Positions 37,926 to 51,030 of a stretch of DNA of 64,000 bases are shown here, in pieces (the stretch's first letter is position 1; the number at the start of each line of letters is the position of its first letter). The stretch is from Trochalopteron elliotii (taxonomy: Eukaryota; Chordata; Aves; Passeriformes; Leiothrichidae). The notes under the pieces are model-generated. The model made no database searches. It worked only from the letters and a program-made list of their open reading frames with translations, and was not told where the DNA came from. Both the position numbers and the translations under genes were made by a program. The stretch covers positions 1,084,452 through 1,148,451 of the forward strand of contig JANPWX010000081.1 of assembly GCA_024734555.1 (NCBI GenBank), given 5' to 3'.

Positions 37926-40124
37926 TGTTATTCTACTGCTATTGTAAATATTTCAGGAGCTCATTTTGTTGCCTGAAAACACAAACGTAATTGTCCAATA
38001 AAATTATATTTGCAGTATTAAAACCTTGTCAGTTTAGGTGGAGGTGGAATTTCATCTCAATGCCAAAACAAGGCTACTAACCCTCAAAAAGCAAAGACAC
38101 AGAATGGTCAAGGAACCAACACAAGAGCCGATAAGTGGTGGTAGATATTTCACATCCCAAAATTGTTCCATAAGTTGAGTGATGGTCACCAATGCCCACA
38201 GATTTGGAGGGAAGGCCTTTTACTTTATTTGGAAGGGAAGCATTTCAAAATCACACTGATATTCTTTAATTTTTCTTCTTTATCTGACTTTATGTATTTA
38301 AGACTATAAAAAGGGAGAACTGTTTTGTTATCTTCTATATCTCCCTTTAGAAGTTAAGTAACACAGCAGTCGTCTTCCAACTATCTTTGTTTAAATATTG
38401 CTGTTGAGCTAAACTTTTTGATTTTTGCCTGCAAGTTTGCTGCCAGATTGCTATAATGTTTTTTGTTTGCTGTCCAGGAAAAGAAATTATGGTTTCAAAT
38501 TTTTCATTAATCCATTGGCCTAATTCACATTATGAGAACACATTTCTTTTGTGTTCCACAAGATATTTTGGAAACATCAAGTATGTTAGTCTGGATTGGT
38601 TACATTTTTTGTTGAAAAAACCCTTCCTTAGTTTCAGATTCTTAATACTTTATGATCTTGAGTTGTGATTGTTAACAGGGAGGCATCTACTTCTAGCAAC
38701 CATACAAGATTATTTTAAACTTAGGCTGATGTATTTTTTATCTCGAGTAAAGGCTCCTAGAAATGAACAGAGACTTCTGTCCATCCTTTGTTCCTTTACC
38801 CTGTAAATAACTCACTGTCCAGGGATTTTCTTCACTGCTCCATTTGCATCAGCACTTCTGACTGACTGAGCCACCTTGGTGAACTGTCTGAGAGTGTCAA
38901 GGACACCCTGCTGACCTGGATCCCACAATGTCCTATGAGACCATTGGAAAGTAACTATCATTTCCCTTTTGTAGGTCTTTGCTGAATCTGTATTTCCTCT
39001 TCTTAGCCCCTGCAGTTCCCCAAAATGTGTGTCAGATAGTTTTCAGCTATGTGACATTTCAGTCTGTGCTTCAGAAGGACAAGATGTTTATTCGTTTCTT
39101 CAGAGAGGTTCCTCCAGCAAATGACAAGTTAAATTTCAGGTATCTGCAATCTGCTACAATTTATTTGTCTCATAATAGAAAAGGCACAATACAAAAATCT
39201 TATGCATTACATAGTATAGAAAAAAGCCACTTAATGAAATATTTAGAAACACGTTCAGCAATTTAAACAATGTGCAAAAGATGAGTGCTAGTCCATGTTC
39301 TGTTCAAATACTATTGTTGACATTACTTTTTCACATAAGACTAAGAAAATAAATATTCCACCCATATCAGTATTCTTTTTCGTTATAGAATAATTTTTAA
39401 TTCTTTTATATGTTTAAGTGATGCATGTTTCTTAATGGAAGCTTTAGGGAAAAGTAGATTATATTTTCATATACAGAGATACATGGAATAATCTTAAATT
39501 TCTCCAGATAGACTGCCATGTTTACTATACCTTGTATCAAGGATGGAATGAATAAAAAATATCTTTTAAAGACAATAACGAGTACCAGGTTTCATAGGAA
39601 AAGTCGTAATGCAGTTGATTGGAAACCTCTCCAAAGGCTCCACTGAATTCCTGTTCACAATGTGCCCTGCAGGACAGGGCATAATGGCTTTTGGTTATCT
39701 CAGTGTCACCATTCCTTTGACCCTTACTGCTTGTTTAATCATCTCCTTTCCTTTTTTTTTTCCTTTTTTGTTTTTGTCATGAACCACAATGTGCATGAAC
39801 TTAGGAATGCTGCTTAGCATGGAGCAACAGGGGTGATTTGGAAAGCAAATGCAGTAACTTATTGGCTTCCTGTTGCTTTTGAGTGGTTTGTCATGTCATC
39901 TTCATAATTTGATTGCTGAATCTTTTTGTTTACTAGGACTCTGGAAAGGACTAATTTTATGTATTTTTGTATTTGAAACAGGTATATTTTCTTTTAGCTA
40001 CCATTTTAAGAATTCCTAGGGTTGTCTTGGTGTTCTAGGTCAGCTCATGACAATGAATTGACACATTTATGAAATCACATTGATTCTAATTTTGGTATTC
40101 CCTTGCATTTTAGGAATTTAAACC

Positions 40125-40141
40125 TTTTTTTTTTTTTTTTT
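40125..40141 (+). repeat. T17 homopolymer
   Basis: Seventeen consecutive thymines. Confidence 0.95.
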
Positions 40142-41355
40142 CCCAAGATGTTTGAATTGTGTTCTGGACATACCAAAGTGTCCTTTACACCTTGTGAGAT
40201 CTAATGTCATTCTGTTGAGGGATTTTTAAAGAACTGCCACATAAAAAGAGACAATAAGTGAACAGGCATTTTTTTTTTTTTCTTATGTATTCAGATGGTT
40301 GTTCTTTGTAATTTTGTTACTCATTCCTAATTTACTACCACTTTCATGTCATTACCACAGAAAAATCTTGAAATATCCTGCAGATTTCAGAGAATCTTGC
40401 AGTATTTTTGTGCTTTTTTCTTTTCCTTTGAAGGGCATATGATGGAGAAAGATAATGCAGCAGTTTTTCAAATGTATATTAAAAAAATCTTCAAAGTTAG
40501 AACAGCAGTATGGGAAGAAAAGTGATTTTCAAATAATTAGTCCATACACATCTGCTAGCATTTATAGGTTAAGTGACAATCAACTCCTTAAAGTTATTTT
40601 AAGGGACTGAACCCATGGAAAATTTCTTACTTCAGTTAAGTTTGATTCAAGTATTGGGAAAGGCCCATAATAAATATAAGTACCTAAGGAAATCAAACTT
40701 TTCTATTTTCCTGCCTTATCTGGAACTGCCTCACTGTAGTTAATGTAATGTCTGCTGAGCTGTTTTGGGAAGCATGTGTCTATGTGTATGCATTTTCCTC
40801 ACAGTGAGTATTTATGACAATTGAAGAGAAAAGCATCCTTGGCATTTCCCCAAAGAATGTTAGTCTTGATATACAGCTGTATTTCTATTTCTGTCTCAAC
40901 TAGAAAATTAGATACTTTCTGATGCAGATGCAAATGCAATGATATGGCATTTTTGTGTCAAGCAGTGACACCTTCTACAGAAAAGATTTTTTTTAAAAGT
41001 TATTAATATGCCCAGTTAAAATTTGTGTGCAATATATTTATGCAGAAATATTTAACATTTTTTCAGTGCTTTGGTTCACACAAACAAACAACCTACTACT
41101 GCAAATTTGAATTGTGAATACTGCCTAAAGATGAAAGAACATTTCATCTTTGGTATTGTATAAAGAAAAAGCAGCCAAGAATCCCTGGTTCTAAAAGACT
41201 TTCTTAGTCTACTATTCACCCTTAGAGTATAGGAGTCTTAAACCCAAAGGATATGTAAAACATGTTAAAATAGATTCAGCTTGAAAACCAGAAATTAAGT
41301 TTATAACTACCATACATTGTCTTGGCTTTTTAGTGGAAGTAACTGAAAATGAGAC

Positions 41356-41373
41356 AAAAAAAAAAAAAAAAAA
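41356..41373 (+). repeat. A18 homopolymer
   Basis: Eighteen consecutive adenines, with no recognisable retroposon in front. Confidence 0.95.
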
Positions 41374-41540
41374 CCCATGAAAACTACTTTTGTAGATGTG
41401 TATGTAAGATGTCTGTCTAACTATTGCTTGAAGAAACAGCAGACTTGTTCTGCTTGTTGAAATCAGAATTTCTTGATGTTATTTAAAAAAAAGAAATAAA
41501 TTACATCTAAGTGACTAGTAAAATAGTCTCTTCCTTAAAA

Positions 41541-41580
41541 AATTCATTGCTGAAAGAAGGAAATTCATTGCTGAAAGAGG
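41541..41580 (+). repeat. 21-bp tandem duplication
   Basis: AATTCATTGCTGAAAGAAGG is directly followed by AATTCATTGCTGAAAGAGG. Confidence 0.9.
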
Positions 41581-41696
41581 GCTATTTCCAATTCATGAGA
41601 TATCACACTCGAGTTAGTGTTAAGAATTTGGCTTCTCAGAATTATGCCTTTTATTTTGTTTTCTCGTTTAAAAGCTACCTGAATGTGTTACAGTGT

Positions 41697-42353
41697 CTAG
41701 GCCTCGGGCATACTCATTGCAGCAGTGAAGGCATTTTCTGTTGACTTTGTTGACTTGCTGTTGTGAGATTCCCCTTGGGATGTTCCTTTTATATTTTCTT
41801 CTGACTTGCTTATTTTGTTTTCACAACCAATTTCACAAGGGTGACATTTTCTAGAATAGTCAATTTCCGAGGCATTCACCCGGAACAAGGGACAAGAGAT
41901 GTTAAGTATCTGTTTTGAATCACTCACATGAATAACCAGAGGCAGATTTTCCAACCACCCAGACAACTTCCAGAGCCGTGAGGCACCAGCTCCAATACTT
42001 TACTTCTTTATTTCTTTGCATTTTCTCTGGTTGAGTGTTTGGTTTTTAAAATGTAGAGAAGACCAGAAATACTTCTCAGAAAAGGGAGTGTAAACAGAAG
42101 AGAAGGGTTGGGAGACTCTGGGGAGAGCCTATGTAAGATCTGATTTGTTGCTTGTATTGCTGTAAGGAGGCAGTGGCTGCTGTTGGGAGTCATCCCTCCC
42201 TTCTTTTTTTCCTTTAGCAGTAAGTTCTTTCTGGTATTTCCAAAGACAGCAGCAGACTTTACTTTCCAGGGATTTATGACAAGTCAGGTAGGCAGCAGCC
42301 AGTTTAGCCTGTGCCTTTAAGTTAGACATGAATCCCTGAGAATAAATACACAT
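41697..42353 (-). other. Possible decayed coding segment, unidentified
   Basis: Three consecutive minus-strand frames cover this stretch: 42353-42129 (74 codons), 42193-42008 (61) and 41966-41697 (89). The first, from about 42328, follows a TTTATTCTCAG splice-acceptor-like site and reads FMSNLKAQAKLAAAYLTCHK, then a Lys/Glu/Gln-rich tail. The last is Ser/Lys/Glu-rich and hydrophilic. The composition is more protein-like than in neighbouring random frames, which could mean an old pseudogene broken by frameshifts or exons of an unrecognised gene. I cannot name a family, and chance remains a real alternative. Confidence 0.2.
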
Positions 42354-44651
42354 GAGAAATGTCTTCCACCATGATGTTTAAAATGCAATTCCTGCTATAC
42401 TGTTGTAATAATGGTTCCCTTGTTGACTTGACAGCTTAAATTAGTGATATATGCATGGACCAAAAGAAGATTTTAATTTACTGAACAGTTTCTTATTGAT
42501 ATTATTGTATTTACTGAGGCTTGCTTTGATGGAATCAATCTTTGTAGCTACTCCATGGTTTCCCTACACAAATATCTATAAATAGAGATAAATACATGCA
42601 TACACATACATATGCAAATATATGTGTATATTTGCACTTATTCACAGTGATCAGCAATATTATCTTTGGATGTATGGTCAAAAAGGATGTGTTTGGATAT
42701 GCTTTCACAGTCAGAACCTATTTACTGGATTTGTAATTGCATAGTAAGATCCCGTGGTTCTTTGGGCAATATTTATTAGGCTCACACAGAGCAAGGAGCT
42801 GACTCTTCATAGTATCCTGGAGGCTGAAGATATCAGCTTCAGGATTTCCTGCGGCATCAGTTAGTGCAGTGACTGAGAAACGAGATTTTGATTTCAGAAA
42901 GCTTGACTAAAGTCTGCAGTAAAATGTGGCAGAAGACATTGTGGTATCTACTCACTGTGCTCCTGGAAAATTAACCTTTATTGCTTGCTTCTAAATTTCT
43001 AAAGATCTGTATTATGCATAACTGCCAGTGGTCATGCTACGTTGTTAAATTTTAAACGTAACTAAAAATGTTAGCATTACACATAATTTACCTCCTAGCA
43101 ATCCCATATTTTATATTTGATTCCTAAATTGCCTAGATTTTCTGAAGTAGCATGTGAATGTGGGCAAGTGACAGTCTTTCAGTGATACTAGCATGCTGAA
43201 GCGACCATGAATGAACAAACACTTGAGTATTTCTCTGTGAGTACAAATATTGTTATAAAAAATAAGATATCACAGACTGTTGTCAAAATATATTATCTCA
43301 CTTCCTCATCTTTATTCAATAAATAGTAATGAATGTAGTAGGTTTGTGCTTAGTTCTGAAGTGTCATGAAATGTAAAGCTTTAACACAGATTATATATGA
43401 AGTCATAATTTTTTAAGCAATTCTTCCCATAATGTCCTTTTTTGTACACCTGCTATTTCTTACTTCTAACCTGTTCTCTTCTAAGATGAAGATATTCTAA
43501 GATACTGCTTTCCAAAAATGTCTTGAGTGCTCAGTAAACTGATTGTCAATGGAAATGCAAAAGATTTATGGTCTCTTTAGAAATCACAACCTGTACTATG
43601 TAGTACCTTCTGAGGATTTTTTCAGTTGCTGTCCAGTGCTGTGATTAAAAGAGTTAACTATCAAAACCACATTGGTTTAGTCTGGGTCAAAGTTATAGTA
43701 TTAAAGAACCATTGATCCCAGCCCTTTCTTGTCCCCATTAGACAAGAATATTTTTGTGTAAGCTACTCTAATGAATATAGATAGCATAGATAGGCTGCTG
43801 TCTAGCAGATTTGTCCTCCTTTCCTCTTTCAAAACTCTGAAATATGAGATATTAGCCCTATCAACCTATCCTGAAGAAAGTTGATAATCACCATTAGATG
43901 ACACCCTCTTACTTATATGAGGAATTAACAAAATGTTTAGTCATGCTTTCACCAGCAGCTCATGCCACTTAATACCCAGAGTAAGTAAATAAAAATGCAA
44001 ATCTTTTATTCTCATGTTGGAGGTGAAGGCTAAAACACAGTCTGTGCTCTGCTTATCTCCATTCTAATTAACATTCACTTCTGATTTAGTGCAGTTAATA
44101 TGTTAGTTTGAACTTGCACTGGAACTTGCTCACCTAAAATGAAGTTGCAAATGTCTCTGCTGGTTACTTTGATGTGCTCTTATTTTCCCCCTTTCACTGT
44201 TCCTAAGAAGATGATCAGAGTTTTTCAAAATCAAATGTTCATTTTACTGTGAATCTTCTGCTCAGTTTGTGGAATTAATAAATGAGAGGAAAGCTGATGA
44301 AGAAGGGCGGTATTTTCTTTTTCATGTTGGTGGGTGGAAAAGGTTGTATGATAAAAAGAAATAAATAGATGTTTCAGGAGATCTGATAGCAAGCACCCAA
44401 TGCATTTTCAATGTGTAGACAAAGTTGTAACAAGCTCCAGAGTTAAATGTAGTGTGTGCATGTATTTGTTTTATGGTGGTTTTAGTTTGCATATTTTTTA
44501 AAAATAAATAGTAAAACATTTTTAGTGCTTTAAATTGCACACAAAAACTGTATTTAGTTTTTCCACAGTGTCAGTATTATGATTATTTACTTCAGGGTTG
44601 TTTCAGCACCAGTGTACAACCAGTATTTCTTTCTATTTTTTGGTACTCCAG
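42354..44651. other. Non-coding, probably intronic
   Basis: AT-rich. No recognised feature up to the splice acceptor at 44651. Confidence 0.45.
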
Positions 44652-44757
44652 GAAGCAGCCGGGGAAAGACAGAAGATGAAAGCTCCTATTCCCAACTTGA
44701 TTCTCTTGTATGCCACTCTGACTCAGAGCTTGAAGGTTGTAACCAAAAGGGGATCAG
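44652..44757 (+). CDS. Candidate internal coding exon, gene not recognised
   Basis: A 106-nt candidate exon. The acceptor is a long pyrimidine tract (TTTCTTTCTATTTTTTGGTACTCCAG) split over 44626-44651, and the donor CAG|GTAAGT at 44755-44763 matches the vertebrate consensus perfectly. Reading from the second base of a split codon gives a hydrophilic, acidic, Ser-rich segment with [12 protein letters not shown] and CHSDSELEG, which contains acidic serine contexts of the casein-kinase-2 type. The exon ends two bases into a codon (AG). The next candidate exon at 59263 begins with the single G needed to complete it. I do not recognise the protein. The in-frame upstream sequence is intronic, so an ATG at 44579 is not the real start. 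Chance is possible but the combined splice and phase evidence is good. Confidence 0.5.
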
Positions 44758-45431
44758 GTAAGTAAATCTTTATCTCTGTGGTTACAGTGTGGCTTGGAAA
44801 GAAGTGCTTAGTGTTTGCAAGTATATACCAGGATGTTGTTATGGTGGTTTGGAAAACAGTTAAGAGGATTTCAAATTCTGCAGCAAGAAGAGTTGTCAGC
44901 TTCTATATGTTTTTAGACCATGGTTGTGTGTGGACTTGATGAAAAAAAAATCCAGTATGTAATGTGAAACAAATATAACCTTTCACCTGCTGAAGGAAAG
45001 TTATTCCCAGAACTTTTTAACTTACTTAAAAGACTGTGTTGCAGTATTGTATTGTCTGCAGTATTGCAGACTATGTCAGTATTGTTGGGTTACTGGATTT
45101 ATCTGTTTTGCTATATACTTTGGGAAATTAAGATCAGAGAGTTTTGGTTTAAGCAACAACAAATAGATCAAACACATTAAATTTAATAACCATGAAAAGT
45201 GAATAGCAAAATGTGTTTTTGAAAGGGATACCTAATACGTGGTTGAAGAGTTTAATTCAGAAAACAAAAATAGTTGGTATTCAGACAGTTGAGTAGTTTT
45301 GGATTCATTTTTTTCTCTGTCACCCTGAAATTCTAATTTTACTCTCTTTGGCGTTTCACTGGATAATGAAAACAATAGGATACTACTTCTGCAAGCTGTC
45401 TTGCTATATTGCACTACAGAAAACGAAATCC

Positions 45432-45493
45432 TTAATGAAAGCCTTAATTCTGTGTTGGTGGATTAATGAAAGTCTTAATCCCGTGTTGATTGA
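45432..45493 (+). repeat. 31-bp tandem duplication
   Basis: A unit starting TTAATGAAAGCCTTAATTC at 45432 is repeated with five or so changes from 45463 (TTAATGAAAGTCTTAATCC). Confidence 0.9.
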
Positions 45494-46629
45494 ATTAGTT
45501 TATTAGGTTTGTTGTTAGTTGTAAGTTTCCTTTTGGCATTGGAGTGTTTTAGGTAGCTTTTGTTGTGCTGTTCCAGAAGTCTGTCTCTGATTTATTTTTG
45601 TCTTTTGGTTGGTAGTAGTTGTAAACTGGTGCTTGGGGAGAACACAGCTCTTTGTACATTTTTGGCAACATCTTAAATTATACCTTGCATTTTCAATGGA
45701 TTATATTTGTAACAACAGAGTGAAACAGATTATGTCTCCAATATTTTACTAGCTGGAAATGTTGATGTAGGGAAGGCAAACACAGAGTACTACTACAAAG
45801 TAAGGTGTTGCTTAATGAAAACTTGAGATTAAAGTGTATTTGGGGTTATTTAAACTCAAGAAAACTGAAATGCACAGACTGTGTGCAGAGCAAAGGATCT
45901 GGCGTTAGGTTGACATGTTTATAAAATGCTGTAGCCTAGACAGATAATGTAGATATCCTTTGAATGTGCCTGGCTAAGATTGTTCTGTTTGATTAAGATT
46001 TAATACTTTTAAGTTTTAAATCAAGGCGGCTTAATCCAAATTTAGTAAAAACATTATTGATCATCTTAAAGTAAATTTTACAAAGACATCAATTTTTAAG
46101 GATCTAAAAAAAAGTCCAGCTATCATCTTTTACTTGAAAGTTACAATGATAACTTGGGTTGTCTTTGCACTGTGTTTCATAATTTTTTGCCTGTATCCTC
46201 TTCATCTGATTAACCAATGCAAGGAAAAAATGGTAAATATACAATTTAATTTATGTTTGGGAGAGTAATATAATTGCTGTCCATCAAAAGAAAAAATGTA
46301 CAATTTTTTTCAAAATATATAGAATTTGTTCTATATCTCATCCAGATGCTGTAATAAAAAGGAAAAACTAGAATGGAAATCTTTGGATCATACCTTACTG
46401 TAACATAGGGTTTAGATGTTTTTTGCATGCTTCTCCTGTGTAAAGCTTCAATTAGATGTATCACCAAGGGGGCAGTTTGTCATGCTGTGTGTGCAAAGGA
46501 AAGCATCTCTGATTCACTGAAATCTCAGTAGTGGTTTGGCCATGTTGCTTTGTGATTTTAGATTTGAAGAACAACTTCAGTGCTAGGAGGAATGTGTGTG
46601 ATGGTTCTTGGTTTGCTTTTGTTGTTATT

Positions 46630-46662
46630 TGGTTTGATTTGGTTTGGTTTGGCTTGGTTTAG
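46630..46662 (+). repeat. (GGTTT)n microsatellite
   Basis: Imperfect pentanucleotide array: GGTTTGATTTGGTTTGGTTT followed by GGCTTGGTTTA. Confidence 0.9.
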
Positions 46663-47236
46663 TTTTTTTACCTCCCTTGGGTGCTCAGGAGGGCTGTTTT
46701 TGCACTACTGAAGTGTTTCTACAAAGAAAACCTTATTTAACAGAAGTTTTAACAAAATAAGGTTGACATACATGTACAGTGAAAATATAGAGGGTTTCCT
46801 AATGTTAGTGCAACTCATAACTGGAAGTAGGAAAAAAAAAATCAACTTGGAAAGTAGAATTTAAGTTTCATGTGAACATGTTAGCCAGAGGCTGAGCATG
46901 GTGAGGGCATGGTTTAAATCTCTTCAGTCACTTCCACTTGTGAATGCATTTTGTCCTTGAAATGTCACCATGAAAGCAAAGAAAAAAAGAAGAAGCAGTA
47001 TTTCTATACTTAGTTATAGTATAACAGTTATAAATATGGAGTTGCAGCATCCACCTTTTCGAGCTATATTGCTTTTCTTTACTTCCTTCTCTGTTACAAG
47101 TTACAGGAATGTAATAAAGTTAGAGAAATTTACATTAATATGCTAAGTAGTTGTTTTAATTGGGATTTATTTCTTCTAATTCACTTCTGTTGAGCCTGTT
47201 TCTGATGGCCAAACATAAAAACACAGATCTTGCGTT

Positions 47237-47350
47237 CTTTCTTTCTTTATTTATTCAATTTATATATTTTCACATGTATTATTAATTATATTAAATATAT
47301 ATGATTATATATATTTAATGTTTATTTTATATATTCAGTATTTAATATTA
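47237..47350 (+). repeat. AT-rich low-complexity tract
   Basis: It begins as (CTTT)n, then becomes almost pure A/T with ATATAT and TTTAAT repeats for about 100 bp. Confidence 0.85.
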
Positions 47351-49149
47351 GAAGAGATCTGTCCTTGAAAATATGTCTTTTCACTACTGTCAGAGTTCTT
47401 AACCTCTTTTCTATGTTTATTTATCAGCTCTGCTGAAAAGATAGTGATTAATAAAAGAATGAGTTTGTCAATCTGGTATAAATACCAGACTTCCAACGAC
47501 TTCTCTGATTTTTCAGAAATTAATTTTCTAAAATCCATAGCAGTTCTGACCATCTATTGGCTTTCAGGACTGAAGTTATATCAAATAATTAGCTATATGT
47601 GAAAACAATTAGAATCAATATAGTATTCTTGGTTTTTTTTGTTTGAAAGGAAGGTTAATAAAACTTTTCAACAGAAGAAATCTTAGGCTGTGCTGCATTG
47701 GATTAGATCTGTGATCATGAGGGCAGTCCTTGTACAAGGATTGTACTTATCCTTGTACTTAAATTACTTAAAGGTGGTCTTTGAATCTTTCACACCACTA
47801 TGTGGTGTGCTATGAATCAAATAAATATAATAATATAGAGAATAAAGGGAACAGCGTTCATCAAATGTTTATTACATTAGCCAGAAACCTACTTTAAATC
47901 AGTTTGCTCACAACTTTTCAACTTACCTGTTTAACTCTTTATCCTGTATGATTGTCTCTATCTGACAGAAGATACTTTTTTTTTTCCCAGTTAATACTTT
48001 AAATAAGTTCTGAACAGTTTCAAGTTACTGTTTAATATATATTGGATTTGTTTTGCATTGAGAGCATGTGATGACTGTGCTTGTTACATGAGGATGGATG
48101 AGTGAGCAGTTGTAGTAAAAATTCCGTTACTAAATACAGATAATGCAAGAAACTTCTTCCTAATTCATGTGTGCTAAAGACTTATAAGCACACCTTAACT
48201 TTTCTTGTCAATTAGAGTTCATCATACAACACCTACAGGTTGTAATGCCTTTGCAAGAAAGAAAGGATTGTTTGCTGTAAGCTCCCCTGTTCCAACCAAC
48301 TTCACAGTGGACATCATGTTTATTAATTGGGTGTTTGAGTATTCAGTGAAGTCTCCCTGAACCACAGAGGCTTCAGAGCCTGCAGGAGTAACTGCAAAGA
48401 GGAACTTTCTTTTGTCAAATAATAGATCTCAGATAAGATTTGCTAAATGGGAAAGTGACTCTTCTACTACTTCTCAGCTCCTTTAAATATCTTAAAGCAT
48501 CTTCCTTCATGAAACAGTTCTTGTCTGATCACAGTGATCTGCTTGATGCAAAGGAACAATAAATACTTAAAGCCTACATATTTTGATTCATTCAGCACAC
48601 AGTTTTACAGGAATTGAATTAAACTTCGAAAATGTAGAAGATAATGCCTGTTTCTTAGCATGTAACCAAACTACATATAAATTTGTGATGTGCCTAAAAA
48701 GTGTGTAGATATATTTTTTGTGCAGTTCAGTTCAGTCCTTGATAGTATTTTGAGAACTTTATGGTAATACTTTCTAAGTGTTTTCCTTTCAGTGATTTTT
48801 CCTGAAATTATCAAGTTTCATAGTTTGAACTAAATTGTTGATTTGTTTTTTTTTTGGTCATGTGGTTTTACACTCATAGGAACCTAGATTTCTAAAAGTC
48901 TCTTCTTTACAGGTTGAATGGTATTTGATCACTTCCTTGTGCTGAACAGAGTTTTGGCTTATGAATTATTTAATATTCATCAAAGAGGAAATAGGTTAGG
49001 AAAGAGAGCCTCATGCTGATGCATATAGACTTTTTTCCCTATAATATAAATGTTAAATGAAATACTTGAACACTGCATTGCCATCTGGTGGTTTTTTCCA
49101 AGGATGCTGAATAGACAATAGAAATAAAGGTTTGGTATTTTTATCTTCT

Positions 49150-49189
49150 TAAAAAAAACCAAAAACAAATAAACAAACAAAAAAAAAAT
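49150..49189 (+). repeat. A-rich tract
   Basis: An A-rich run interrupted by C (AAACAAATAAACAAAC and similar). No retroposed body was recognised on either side. Confidence 0.75.
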
Positions 49190-50993
49190 CATAAAACCCA
49201 AATGTGGTGAAAGGGAAAATGTGGAAAAAAATTGAAAAGGGATTCCACTACATAAAGCAATTATGAGCTGATCAGTATATTCAGGCAGTATTACTGTATT
49301 CACTTTTTTCACTTTTTGATTTCCTAATAACAGTCTGGCTGCCTCATATGAAAGAGGTGAGAGTTGCTGTTACTGCCTCTAGTTTTCTGCTTTTCTACAG
49401 ATTATTTTGCATTATGTGTTAATTAATATTCTGTGTTCAGTTCTGCTATTGTGAATAGAAAATTTCTTTTCTAGATTAAATTTATTCTGCAATTGAATGA
49501 TTTAACTGTAAGAAAATCTTTCCAGTGATGGGTTTTTGGGATCCTTCACATCACTATGATGAGACTGAAGTCTAGATATGTATTTTGTCATGTAGTAGAT
49601 TACTTCTCTTTTTAATGTCTAGTGTTTTTTTTGCCTTTGCTATCATTACTCAGTATGGGTGGTTCTTGTCGTACTTGGATGACAGATCAATATTATGAAA
49701 ATAAGGTAGTAAAGACTTTGACACTGAGGTGCTGTTTTTGAATTTCATTTTATTTTTGTATGAGCAAAATATTAATTTTAATGAGGTAAAATAATTTAAG
49801 ATTTTTTTTTTCTAAAAGTAATGGAACTCTGAGGAACAGGCTGGAAGGAAATACATAATATAATCTCGAGTAGTTATTTTTTAAGAGCTATAAGATTATA
49901 TTTTTCTAAATGATGGCCATCCATGATTTTTTAGGTTTTATTGCTCCTAAAATAATAAGTCTATTTTAGATAATAATAACAGATGCATAAAAGAATATCT
50001 TGGAATAAAAGGAGAGTTGCTTTTTTTTACTTCTTTTTTTTTAAATGGGAAAATGAACATATCTGTGCAATGCTGGCCTCAACATCAACAAAGCCAAGAA
50101 TTTGCATCTCATGAGGAATGTCATAATGAGAACTCAACAATGTAGTTAAAAAAAAAAAAAGGAATATGAGTAAGTCAAGACAGTATGAGAACACTTTGCA
50201 TCTAGGAAGAGTTTTTGAATTGAGTTTACTTGTCTGTACTTAATAATGTCACTATTTTATAGAACATATATATATAATCCAATTTGCATGGCAAAAACAC
50301 TTTGAGAAATTGCACATAATTAAGTCTTGAGGCTTAGCAGAGATTTGGTACCCAGTATTTGAGTATTTGTATTTTTAATTTACTTTTTATAAAACTTCCA
50401 GGTGAGATTTGGTGTCCTAATTGTGTAGAAGAACATAAATACTCCTATTCTTCTTAGTATCTCCCTTTCAGTAAATCCATTCTGTTTTTAATTCTGACTG
50501 TGTTTTGGTTGCCTAAGTATTTTCCTTTTGGCTTCTTGTCAAAAGGTAATTAGATGATGGATGTCATATTAGATCTGGTATGCACTGAATAGTAATAAGA
50601 AGATTCAAAAATAAATTAATATACCTGTTGTTCTTTTTTCTTATACAATTGATAAGCAGAACACTCACGTATACCATACTCCAGGTGCTGTGAGCTTGGA
50701 GGAAAGCAATTACAGCAATTAAAGGATATGCTTCTTGTAAACCATAGGAGTTTATGTCAATTGATATTAATGGCTCCTAGCTGTTGTTTTCACTCTGTTA
50801 CAGAATGTTAGTTTCCCATTATTAATTGATGAGACTTGTGGCTTGTTGTGTGGTTATGCAGAACCTGAAATAATATTTAGAGTCTATGTCTTTTTGGTGT
50901 ACAAGATTAACTTCCGAGAGCAATGACTTTTTAAACTGGAACAATCAAGACTACTGTTATTACTATGAAAACTTTTTTTCTATCTCTGTTTAG

Positions 50994-51030
50994 GGACAGG
51001 AAGAAAAAGTATAGTGAATATCAGTCCTAA
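50994..51030 (+). other. Possible alternative terminal exon segment
   Basis: A strong acceptor-like tract (CTTTTTTTCTATCTCTGTTTAG, 50972-50993, here split over its length) is followed by a G and then an 11-codon frame reading DRKKKYSEYQS to a TAA at 51028-51030. The single leading G also completes the AG left by the exon at 44757, so a transcript could end here instead of continuing to 59263. With only 12 codons to test, chance agreement is quite likely. No polyadenylation signal was pinned down. Confidence 0.2.

Larger units (their letters stand above)
37926..41696. other. Non-coding, no gene or transposon recognised
   Basis: AT-rich, with T17 at 40125-40141, A18 at 41356-41373 and a 21-bp duplicated unit at 41541-41580. 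No exon with good splice sites was found. Confidence 0.5.
44758..50993. other. Presumed intron, non-coding
   Basis: If the exons at 44652 and 59263 belong together, this lies in a 14.5-kb intron. It is AT-rich, with low-complexity patches listed separately and no recognised transposon. Confidence 0.45.
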
